Source: CAZAGT01 sp964484515
GTDB lineage: Bacteria > Desulfobacterota > DSM-4660 > Desulfatiglandales > HGW-15
Assembly (NCBI GenBank): GCA_964484515.1
Contig: CAZAGT010000179.1
Coordinates: 1 to 9,989 of the forward strand
Direction of reading: 5' to 3'
Length of the DNA stretch: 9,989 bases
Shown: positions 1-6,259 of the stretch, piece after piece
How positions within the stretch are numbered: the stretch's first letter is position 1
Layout: every line of letters starts with the position of its first letter
The notes under the pieces: generated by a model
Database searches by the model: none
Told to the model about the DNA's origin: nothing
Seen by the model: the letters and a program-made list of their open reading frames with translations, nothing else
Program-made: the position numbers and the translations under genes

Positions 1-1
1 T

Positions 2-454
2 AACGTAGCGAAAAACCTGATCATGTCTCATCGGGACCGCGCCGAATGGTATAACAATTGGGGCATGGCCAAGCTTGCGCTGGGGGACGTGGAGGAGGCC
101 TTGAAGAGCTTCAAGAAGGCCGTGATTTATGACCCCGACGAACCGTTGTTCTGGTCCAATCTGGGAGGAACCCATGGGTCATTGGGAGATTACAGGAACT
201 CGGTGGCCGCGTTCCAGAAAGGTCTGAATATTGCAGAAGATTCCCTTCTGCTGCGGAAAAACCTGGCCAATACCTATATCAAGATGGAAGCGTACGAGGC
301 GGCCGCCTCGGTTCTCGAGAAGATCCCCGGGCACGAGCGGCAAAAAGACCCTGCCGTGCTGAGGCTATTGACTCTGGCATCCGGCAAGGGCAGAGGGGCG
401 GCGGATCCCAGTGTGCGTCCCGCGCGCTCAGAGGAGATACAGGCTTCGGATTGA
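2..454 (+). CDS. TPR-repeat protein, 5'-truncated by the window edge
   Basis: This is the C-terminal 150 residues of a tetratricopeptide-repeat protein. The frame is open to the left edge. An internal ATG at 23 has no Shine-Dalgarno sequence before it, and the residues before it (NVAKNLI) read as normal coding sequence, so I treat the gene as partial. About three TPR units are visible. The first two are 34-residue units beginning near AEWYNNWG and EPLFWSNLG, with the usual small, aromatic and Pro spacing; the third begins near SLLLRKNLA and is weaker. After them comes a short Arg/Ala/Ser-rich tail that looks disordered. TPRs are protein-protein interaction scaffolds, so no enzymatic role can be assigned. 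The stop lies 30 nt before the GT2 start, suggesting the same transcript. The missing N-terminus could be a membrane domain, as in the two TPR proteins at the other end of the window, or a soluble one. Confidence 0.8.
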   Translation, partial: NVAKNLIMSHRDRAEWYNNWGMAKLALGDVEEALKSFKKAVIYDPDEPLFWSNLGGTHGSLGDYRNSVAAFQKGLNIAEDSLLLRKNLANTYIKMEAYEAAASVLEKIPGHERQKDPAVLRLLTLASGKGRGAADPSVRPARSEEIQASD

Positions 455-473
455 CTCTTTAAGCAAAACGTGC

Positions 474-478
474 GAGGT
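474..478 (+). promoter_or_regulatory. Shine-Dalgarno sequence that fixes the GT2 start
   Basis: GAGGT lies before the ATG at 485, with the AGG core at 475-477 seven nucleotides from it. It falls downstream of the alternative GTG at 470, so it supports the ATG and argues against the longer reading. Confidence 0.65.
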
Positions 479-484
479 TGCGAC

Positions 485-1264
485 ATGCTAAACGGAAAGA
501 AGGTCCTGGTCGTATTGCCGGCCTACAACGCTGAAAAGACCCTAGCGCAGACCCACGAAGAAATCCCCCGGGATATTGTTGACGAGGTCCTGCTCGTGGA
601 TGACTCCAGTGCGGATCGGACCGTCTCCATGGCCAAGGAATTGGGGATTCGGACCTTCGTTCATGACAAAAACTACGGCTATGGGCGTAATCAGAAGACC
701 TGTTATCGTGAGGCCTTGAAGCTGAAGGCGGATATCGTTATTATGGTCCATCCTGATTATCAATATACCCCGAAGCTGATCACCGCCATGGCGAGCATGA
801 TTGCCTTTGTTGTCTATGACGTCGTGTTGGGCTCCCGGATCATCGGTGGTGGAGCTCTCCAGGGAGGTATGCCCTCTTACAAATACGTGGCCAATCGTTT
901 TCTGACCGCCGTGGAAAACCTGCTGCTCGGTAGCAAGTTGTCCGAATTCCATACCGGTTATCGCGCCTTTTCGCGCCAGGTGCTGGAAAGTCTCCCGCTC
1001 TATGCAGCTTCGGATGATTTCGTATTTGACAATGAGATGCTGGCTCAAGTGATCTACTTCGACTACCGGGTCGGGGAGGTTTCATGCCCGACCGCCTACT
1101 TCGAAGAAGCCTCTTCCATCAATTTCAGGAGGAGCGTGATATACGGCCTGGGTGTGCTGTTCACCTCCATCAAATTCAGGCTCCAGAGATGGGGTCTTGT
1201 GAGGTTGGAATTGTTTGCTAAGCAAAGATCCGCTGCGGAGTACGCGTATTATCAAGAGGCATGA
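485..1264 (+). CDS. Family 2 glycosyltransferase (DPM/DPG-synthase-like)
   Basis: A soluble GT-A fold glycosyltransferase of 259 residues. The N-terminus has the GT2 nucleotide-sugar start (VLVVLPAYNAEKTL, about 7-20), then LLVDDSSADRT (36-46) with the nucleotide-binding Asp pair. The usual DADGQ metal/substrate motif is replaced by HPDYQYTPK (89-97). GSRIIGGGALQGGMP (116-130), HTGYRAFSR (156-164) and DDFVFDNEM (177-185) follow in the order seen in this bacterial GT2 group. There is no C-terminal membrane pair, so it probably acts at the inner face of the membrane or in the cytosol. The group resembles enzymes that move a sugar from a nucleotide donor to polyprenyl phosphate, but the donor and acceptor are unknown. 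I chose the ATG at 485 over a GTG at 470 because of the Shine-Dalgarno sequence between them. The C-terminal codons contain the likely ribosome-binding site of the next gene, suggesting coupled translation. Confidence 0.9.
   Translation: MLNGKKVLVVLPAYNAEKTLAQTHEEIPRDIVDEVLLVDDSSADRTVSMAKELGIRTFVHDKNYGYGRNQKTCYREALKLKADIVIMVHPDYQYTPKLITAMASMIAFVVYDVVLGSRIIGGGALQGGMPSYKYVANRFLTAVENLLLGSKLSEFHTGYRAFSRQVLESLPLYAASDDFVFDNEMLAQVIYFDYRVGEVSCPTAYFEEASSINFRRSVIYGLGVLFTSIKFRLQRWGLVRLELFAKQRSAAEYAYYQEA
1254..1259 (+). promoter_or_regulatory. Probable ribosome-binding site for the GT9 gene
   Basis: AAGAGG inside the last codons of the GT2 gene, nine nucleotides before the TTG at 1269. It supports a TTG start there. 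The nearby ATG at 1261 is out of frame with the GT9 gene. Confidence 0.45.
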
Positions 1265-1268
1265 CCCA

Positions 1269-2546
1269 TTGGATCTCGACATTCAACGTCGCATCGATCA
1301 TATCTTCGGGGTCGTTCTTTGCCGGATCTTCTCCCTGATCCCACGCCGACGCAACGCGAAGCACGGCGTTCAGAAACCCAGCCAAATCCTTGTTATCCTC
1401 CTCTCCGAAATGGGCAGTCTGGTCCTCGCCCGACCCATGTTTGCACGGATTCGAGCAAAGTATCCGGATGCCACCGTTTATGTCCTCCTTTTTGAACAGA
1501 ACCGGGGTCTCCTGGAGACGCTGGATGTCGTTCCGTGTGAAAATATCTTTACGCTGAGTAATCGATCCTTTCGGCGGCTCCTTGGTGACGCCGTGCGGGC
1601 CCTGATGCAATTGCGTCAAAAGCACATCGACACCGTGATTGACTGTGAGCTTTTCGCGCGAGTCAGCAGCCTTCTTTCGTTTCTCAGCGGCGCCTGCATT
1701 CGGGTCGGATTCCACGCCCACACGCAAGAAGGGCTGTATCGAGGCGATTTCATCAACCGTCCGGTCCTCTATAACCCGTACCATCACATCTCACATCAAT
1801 TCATCAACCTGGTTGAGGCGATTGAATCCGATCACCGTCCCACAGTGAAGCGGGTTCAGGGCTCAGACGGTTTGGAAATTCCGGCCTTGACCGTCACGGA
1901 TGAGGAGATCAGGTCACACCGGGCTCGCTTCGAGGCGGATTTTCCGGAGGTAAGCGGCAGGCGGCTGATCCTGATTTACCCCGGCGGCGGCCTGCTCCCC
2001 ATTCGCGCGTGGCCTTTGAAATCCTTCGAGGTTGTCACCCGGGATTTCGTGAAGAACGGCTATGGGGTCGTGATCATCGGGCTTGAGGAGGACAAGGCAT
2101 TAGCGCGAGCTATCCAATTGAGTTGTCCCGAGGGTAGCTGCGTAGATCTGACGGGCTATACAAAATCCATCCGAGATCTTTTGATCCTGTTCCATTTCGG
2201 ATCCCTCCTCATCACCAACGACGGAGGCCCCGTTCACTTTGCATCGATGACCCCGATCCCCACGATCGTCTTTTTCGGCCCGGAAACGCCGACGCTTTAC
2301 GGATCGTTGAGTCCCAAGGCCTTCCATTTCTACCTAGCCCTTTCCTGTTCTCCTTGCTTGACGGCTTACAACCACCGCAACTCCCCATGCGACGGCAATA
2401 ACCTTTGCCTCAAAAGAATTCCTCCCGAAGACGTCCTCGAAAAGGCCTATGAAATGCTCGCGACGGGTGATCAAGACCGGCTTGCGAGTTCTATCCCATT
2501 TTCCCCAAGAGGGATTGGACCAAGCGATCGGACCGAATTTCTGTAG
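1269..2546 (+). CDS. Family 9 glycosyltransferase (heptosyltransferase-like)
   Basis: A 425-residue GT-B fold enzyme of the ADP-heptose:LPS heptosyltransferase superfamily. The N-terminal domain has ILLSEMGSLVLARPMF (about 43-58), the GT9 acceptor-side strand-loop-helix. The C-terminal domain has LIYPGGGLLPIRAWP (235-249) and GYGVVIIGLEEDKAL (264-278), then LITNDGGPVHFAS (314-326) and IVFFGPETPTLYG (333-345), the donor-binding signature. A cysteine cluster follows (C360, C363, C374, C380) before a KRIPPEDV segment, as I recall for one bacterial GT9 subgroup. The usual DSGP is DGGP here. It probably adds a heptose or another sugar from a nucleotide donor to a surface glycan on the cytoplasmic side; the sugar is unproven. 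The frame is open back to a TTG at 1215, inside the GT2 gene. I prefer the TTG at 1269 because the protein then begins MDLDIQRRID, the start I recall for this group, and a ribosome-binding site precedes it. Confidence 0.88.
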   Translation: MDLDIQRRIDHIFGVVLCRIFSLIPRRRNAKHGVQKPSQILVILLSEMGSLVLARPMFARIRAKYPDATVYVLLFEQNRGLLETLDVVPCENIFTLSNRSFRRLLGDAVRALMQLRQKHIDTVIDCELFARVSSLLSFLSGACIRVGFHAHTQEGLYRGDFINRPVLYNPYHHISHQFINLVEAIESDHRPTVKRVQGSDGLEIPALTVTDEEIRSHRARFEADFPEVSGRRLILIYPGGGLLPIRAWPLKSFEVVTRDFVKNGYGVVIIGLEEDKALARAIQLSCPEGSCVDLTGYTKSIRDLLILFHFGSLLITNDGGPVHFASMTPIPTIVFFGPETPTLYGSLSPKAFHFYLALSCSPCLTAYNHRNSPCDGNNLCLKRIPPEDVLEKAYEMLATGDQDRLASSIPFSPRGIGPSDRTEFL

Positions 2547-2704
2547 CCCTCTCCTGTCGTTCAACCGAGGAAAGATCTCTTTCAAAGAGTGAAGCGTTTC
2601 CGTTACACGTCCCACCTGATTTGGAACGCCGGTCGATTTCAGGGGGTCGATCTATCAGCAGGCGGCGAGGAAGGGAGGTATGGTTGTTGCATTTTGATGG
2701 ATCG
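2547..2704 (+). other. Gap between the GT9 gene and the first GT-C gene
   Basis: This is the largest gap in the plus-strand cluster. It holds a short palindrome, CTCTTTCAAAGAG, near 2569-2581, whose one-base loop and lack of a T-run make it an unlikely terminator. GGTCGAT occurs twice, at 2631-2637 and 2645-2651. A purine-rich AAGGGAGG lies at 2671-2678. I see no convincing -35/-10 promoter. Part of the stretch becomes coding if gene 4 starts at TTG 2684 or 2687 rather than at 2705. Confidence 0.5.
2671..2678 (+). promoter_or_regulatory. Strong Shine-Dalgarno-like sequence before the first GT-C gene
   Basis: AAGGGAGG is the best ribosome-binding match in this gap. It is 26 nt from the in-frame ATG at 2705, which is too far, but 5 and 8 nt from in-frame TTG codons at 2684 and 2687. 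The real start may therefore be one of those TTGs, adding six or seven residues. The ATG at 2680 is also near but out of frame. Confidence 0.4.
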
Positions 2705-4213
2705 ATGAGCGGTGTACGCATTGGGAGCATGAAGCAAACGTCTGGTTATCTGTGGGCCGTTGTTTTGGCGGGCTGCCTGATGTTGGCCCTCGCCTTCCCT
2801 GGTGATGTCCCCTGGATCAATGACGAGCCGGTGTTCATAGGAAGGGCTTTCGAAGCCAACTCCGGAGGTACGCTAGCCCGTGAGGGTCTGCGAGGCATGT
2901 TCGGTATTCGTTACGGTCCGGTGGCGATCTGGATCTATCAGGGTCTCCTCCTTGTATCCCAGAATCCGATTCATCTCAGCCTGATGAAGAATCTCTTGAC
3001 CCTAGCCCTCTTGGTTGGGGGCCTCATCTACGTTGGAGGCCGGTGTGGATTGCCGAAATGGCCGATCCTGCTGGTCTTTTTATCCCCATACATCTATTTT
3101 TATAATCGTCTCCTATGGGATAACGTCTTGATCATCCCGCTTTCCCTCTTGCTCTGGTGCGCGCTCCTTGCCTTTTGGCAGCAGGGCCACCGGTCGTATC
3201 TGTTGGCCGCCGTCACGATCGCGTTGATCCTTGTTCATATTCACCTGATGGCCCTTCTGCTTGTCCTGCCTGTGTTCCTGTCGATTCTGGTTTTCGACCA
3301 CCGCTGGATCCGGCGCCATCCCTATTTCAGCGGCCTTTGCGGGATACTCGTACTGACGGCCTGTATTCCCTATCTCCTATCCACGATCCCCGACGTCAGG
3401 TTCACCCTATCCCGGCGGGAAGGCTTCTTTGAATCGTTGCTCGTCGGAGTCAGCGGCGCCGGCCTCTTCAGTTTTCGTCACTTCGGCGACTACTTCATCC
3501 CTGAGATCTACAGCAGCTCCTTCTTCATCGATGCCTGGCTGACGAAGGCTCTCGTTTCCCTTAGCGCATTGGTCTTGGTGCCTTGGTTGATCGGGATCAT
3601 CGGCGGCGCCGGCGGCCTCATCAAAAAATGGGCGAGCGGAGGCTCATGGTCCGTGCCCGATCGACTCACGGCCCTGGCTTTGATGAGTATCACAACGTAT
3701 ACGGCCTTTTTCGCCGTGACCGGCCACTCACATCACCCCCACTACATCAACAGCGTCTGGTTTGCCTATTTCTTGATTATCTGGCAGGGATTCGATCTGG
3801 GGCTGAGGGTCGCCACTCCCTGGGTGAAGGGCTTGTTGACATTCCAGGTGTCGGTCTTGGCGGTCATGTTGACCATGACGATCCTCTTCGTTCACCGTAC
3901 CGGCGGCAATCAGGGAATCCATTACGGCCCCACCATGGCCACTCAAATCGATGTGGTTCGTGAGGTGCTCCAATACTCACCCCGCAGCCGGATCCTTCAT
4001 GCCGTACCCAACTACCAGCGATTTCCCCACGCCTTCTACACCCTCATCGCCCTGTTGCGACCCGTCATTCCGGAACCGGATCGGCCTGTCCGCACGATCT
4101 ACATTGAACCGGCGCGGGATCCACTCCAGGGGTGGCTCCAAGCCAGGGTCTCGGAGCAACCACCGGACGAGCCGCCGCCGGCCCGGCAATTCGGCCAGAA
4201 GCAGGACACGTGA
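2705..4213 (+). CDS. Polytopic membrane protein, probable GT-C (GT39/ArnT-like) glycosyltransferase
   Basis: A protein of about 502 residues with roughly 10-11 hydrophobic segments. The first is at about 13-31 (LWAVVLAGCLMLALAF). It is followed by WINDEP, with D40 and E41 in the predicted first extracytoplasmic loop, where GT-C enzymes of the PMT/ArnT kind carry a catalytic acidic residue. FGIRYGPVAIW comes after it, matching the layout of GT39-like proteins. Such enzymes use a polyprenyl-phosphate sugar at the outer face of the membrane; the acceptor is unknown. A soluble segment of about 75 residues (YSPRSRILHAVPN onward) ends in a polar Pro/Glu/Arg-rich tail. The start is uncertain: ATG 2705 and ATG 2729 have poor ribosome-binding sites, whereas TTG 2684/2687 follow a strong one. 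The reading from TTG 2621 gives an Arg/Ser-rich leader and looks wrong. The gene overlaps the next by 4 nt (GTGA), implying coupled translation. It could also be a membrane protein of another function. Confidence 0.8.
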   Translation: MSGVRIGSMKQTSGYLWAVVLAGCLMLALAFPGDVPWINDEPVFIGRAFEANSGGTLAREGLRGMFGIRYGPVAIWIYQGLLLVSQNPIHLSLMKNLLTLALLVGGLIYVGGRCGLPKWPILLVFLSPYIYFYNRLLWDNVLIIPLSLLLWCALLAFWQQGHRSYLLAAVTIALILVHIHLMALLLVLPVFLSILVFDHRWIRRHPYFSGLCGILVLTACIPYLLSTIPDVRFTLSRREGFFESLLVGVSGAGLFSFRHFGDYFIPEIYSSSFFIDAWLTKALVSLSALVLVPWLIGIIGGAGGLIKKWASGGSWSVPDRLTALALMSITTYTAFFAVTGHSHHPHYINSVWFAYFLIIWQGFDLGLRVATPWVKGLLTFQVSVLAVMLTMTILFVHRTGGNQGIHYGPTMATQIDVVREVLQYSPRSRILHAVPNYQRFPHAFYTLIALLRPVIPEPDRPVRTIYIEPARDPLQGWLQARVSEQPPDEPPPARQFGQKQDT

Positions 4214-6060
4214 AGGCGATCATCTATAAGATACAGCTCGAGCACTGGATCTTTGGGATCTTGTTTTTTGCAGGGTCCTATTTCTCTATGACCATCGACT
4301 ACGATAATAGCGCGAGTCGTTTCTATCTGGTCAGCGCGATGGTCGATTACGGCGTGCTCCATATCGACCCTTACGCCGAGTTGACCGGCGATAAGTCCTT
4401 CCATCACGGTCATTTCTATTCCAACAAGGCCATCGGTGCACCCCTGCTGGCAGCCCCGGTCTACTGGCTGGATCGAAGAGCGTCAGGGTCGCACAAGCAT
4501 CCGCCGTTGGCGCCGGGCAGCCGCTACCTCATTCGGCTGGTTACGACGACGGTCCCTTTTGCCTTCTTGGGTGTGGTTCTTTTTGGCCTGGCACGTCGTT
4601 GGGGTGCGGGGCCGAGGTCGGCGTTCTCTGCAACGATCGCTTACGGTCTCGGGAGTATCGCACTCATCCACGCAAGCCTGTTCAGCGGGCACGGTATGGC
4701 GGCTGCCTTTGCCTTCTTCAGTTTTGCTCTCCTCGTTTCGCTGCGGGGTGAAAGGGTAACAAGGGCAGACAGGTCCGTCTTTGCCGATCAAGCTCGCCGA
4801 AGTGGGGTCGGTCGAAGTCGATCTCCCGGGGAGGTAGTCTTTGGGGGAACCAGACTTTCAGCAGCCTTCTTGGCGGGTCTGACCGCCGGAATAGCCGGCC
4901 TTTGTGATTACACGGCCATGTACACGGCCGTTGTACTTGCCCTTTTTGCGCTGGCCACGTTGAGGCCGGTTCGCCTCATGGTCGGTTTCTTGAGTGGTGG
5001 TCTTCTGTGTGCCCTTCTCCTTGCGGCGTATAATTGGCACTGTTTCGGTTCACCCCTCTCGTTTTCGTACGCCAACCAGGTAGCAGCAGAGTTTGCTGAA
5101 TCCAGCCGGCAGGGGCTGCTAGGCATCACCTGGCCGAGCCCTCAACGGCTCGCCGCCCTCCTCTTCTCGCCGGCACGCGGACTTTTGGCGATCATGCCGG
5201 TCTTCGTTTTTTCCTTTCCCGGTTTGTGGCATATGTTTCGAAGCCGCACGCGCCGTCCGGAGGCCGTCGTGATCCTTGCGGTGGTGCTGGGGTATCTTAT
5301 GATCAACGCGGGTTTTTATGGGTGGCACGGGGGCTGGACGTACGGCCCGCGCTACCTGGTACCTATGTTGCCGTTTCTGGCCGTCGCCATGGTGTTCATG
5401 CCCCGGGAGCCGCTCGCCTTCGTGCTCTGCCTGCTGGTTTCGGTCCTCCAGATCACCCTTGCCCTCGCGGGTTTGCCTCACGCGCCGGATCCGATTCGTA
5501 ATCCCCTCATCGAACTCGTCATCCCGTGCATGCGTGAAGGCTATCTGGCCGAAAGTTGGCCGGCTTGGATGGGGATTCCGCGTGGCGTGGCCATTCTTGT
5601 GTATGTGATGGTTTTGGGTCTGTTCATCTGGGGGGCCTGGAGGAAGATCGTAGCAGGGGGGGAGGAAACCGGATTCGACCAAGGTGGCGGGCCGGCCGAT
5701 GCTCACGTGGAGAAACAGTCTGGGGGAGGGGCCCCTTTGAAAGGACGTCAACCTCAGTCAACGGATCTTCGCTGGACGATCGGTATCCGGGATTGGCGTC
5801 TTGCGCTGCCGGCCGGGCTTTGGGTGTTGATCATCGCGGTCATGCTTGCGGTCGTGCGGACCTCGCCGCCGGAGATCGTCACCCGCTACCAGGAAAGGCT
5901 CCTCTTTCATTTGAGAAATGAAGAGGTCATCTACAGATACCTACACGACCTGACAGAGGCCTATCAGGCACGTCAGATGGGTCAACCCAACCCCTCGGGG
6001 CTCGATAAGCCCCAAGAGAGGTCTTCCCTCGAATCAGAACCAGGGCCGGCGGATCCTTGA
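4210..6060 (+). CDS. Polytopic membrane protein, GT-C-like
   Basis: A membrane protein of 616 residues. Its first hydrophobic segment (about 13-28) leads into a loop with YDNSASRFYL (31-40), DPYAELTGDKSF (53-64) and YSNKAIGAPLL (70-80). This order of motifs is familiar from bacterial membrane proteins annotated as GT-C-like or as uncharacterised. YNWHCFGSPLSFSY (274-287), SPARGLLAIMP (320-330) and YGWHGGWTYGPRYLVP (370-385) support the same family. Acidic residues in the first loop (D30, D32, D53) are candidates for catalysis, which is inference. Two hydrophilic stretches interrupt the membrane core, at about 180-217 and 479-528. A final helix (about 533-550) precedes a polar tail of about 65 residues. 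I chose GTG 4210 because it forms a GTGA overlap with the previous stop and because the upstream reading is only the shadow of gene 4. A lipid-linked sugar substrate fits the context but is not shown. Confidence 0.82.
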   Translation: MKAIIYKIQLEHWIFGILFFAGSYFSMTIDYDNSASRFYLVSAMVDYGVLHIDPYAELTGDKSFHHGHFYSNKAIGAPLLAAPVYWLDRRASGSHKHPPLAPGSRYLIRLVTTTVPFAFLGVVLFGLARRWGAGPRSAFSATIAYGLGSIALIHASLFSGHGMAAAFAFFSFALLVSLRGERVTRADRSVFADQARRSGVGRSRSPGEVVFGGTRLSAAFLAGLTAGIAGLCDYTAMYTAVVLALFALATLRPVRLMVGFLSGGLLCALLLAAYNWHCFGSPLSFSYANQVAAEFAESSRQGLLGITWPSPQRLAALLFSPARGLLAIMPVFVFSFPGLWHMFRSRTRRPEAVVILAVVLGYLMINAGFYGWHGGWTYGPRYLVPMLPFLAVAMVFMPREPLAFVLCLLVSVLQITLALAGLPHAPDPIRNPLIELVIPCMREGYLAESWPAWMGIPRGVAILVYVMVLGLFIWGAWRKIVAGGEETGFDQGGGPADAHVEKQSGGGAPLKGRQPQSTDLRWTIGIRDWRLALPAGLWVLIIAVMLAVVRTSPPEIVTRYQERLLFHLRNEEVIYRYLHDLTEAYQARQMGQPNPSGLDKPQERSSLESEPGPADP

Positions 6061-6259
6061 AATGCCTTCGTCTCTCCAGCACCGTCACTTGCCGCGAGAA
6101 CGGCCAGTTTGATCGACCGAGAAACTGCATGAAATTGGTGCTCGAATTTGACATTTTGAGATTCTTTGGCGCGTGTTCGCCCCATGGCCGGGCTTTAAGG
6201 TTTCAACGATCTCATTTCATGAAGTTTCATACGAGCGAGGCACCGTGGGGCTGGTCGGT
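6061..6259. other. Convergent intergenic region carrying one repeat arm
   Basis: This lies between the 3' ends of the plus-strand cluster and the minus-strand pair, where a bidirectional terminator would be expected. The only hairpin I see is CAGTTT (6105-6110) with AAACTG (6122-6127) around an 11-nt loop; with six mixed pairs and no T-run it is a weak candidate. TTGACA occurs at 6148-6153 but has no matching -10 at 16-18 nt. The 55-bp repeat arm at 6181-6235 is the main structure. No convincing gene is present. Confidence 0.6.
6181..6235 (+). repeat. Inverted-repeat arm A (55 bp)
   Basis: Aligned by eye with the reverse complement of 9832-9886, it matches at 48 of 55 positions without gaps. 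The longest identical runs are CTCATTTCATG (6211-6221) and AGTTTCATACGAG (6223-6235). Similarity stops sharply on the inner side at 6235. On the outer side it fades into a weaker resemblance around 6140-6165. The arm ends 24 nt before the last codon of the convergent minus-strand gene. Confidence 0.85.

Noticed and set aside
23..25. ATG as the true start of the first TPR gene
   Set aside because: There is no Shine-Dalgarno sequence and the frame is open to the window edge, so the gene is better read as truncated.
542..1048. Minus-strand 168-codon open frame
   Set aside because: It is antisense to the GT2 gene, whose motifs are unmistakable in the other strand.
2569..2581. CTCTTTCAAAGAG palindrome as a terminator of the GT9 gene
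   Set aside because: The loop would be one base, the stem is AT-rich and no T-run follows.
2621..2704. N-terminal extension of the first GT-C protein from TTG 2621
   Set aside because: The extension is Arg/Ser-rich with a repeated SIS pattern from a small DNA repeat (GGTCGAT twice), unlike a membrane-protein N-terminus.
5119..5751. Minus-strand 210-codon open frame
   Set aside because: It is antisense to the second GT-C-like gene, rich in His/Arg/Gln, and resembles no family.
6105..6127. CAGTTT/AAACTG hairpin as a bidirectional terminator
   Set aside because: Only six pairs around an 11-nt loop, with no T-run on either strand; too weak to call.
6148..6176. TTGACA as a plus-strand promoter upstream of arm A
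   Set aside because: No -10-like hexamer lies 16-18 nt downstream, and no gene follows on that strand.
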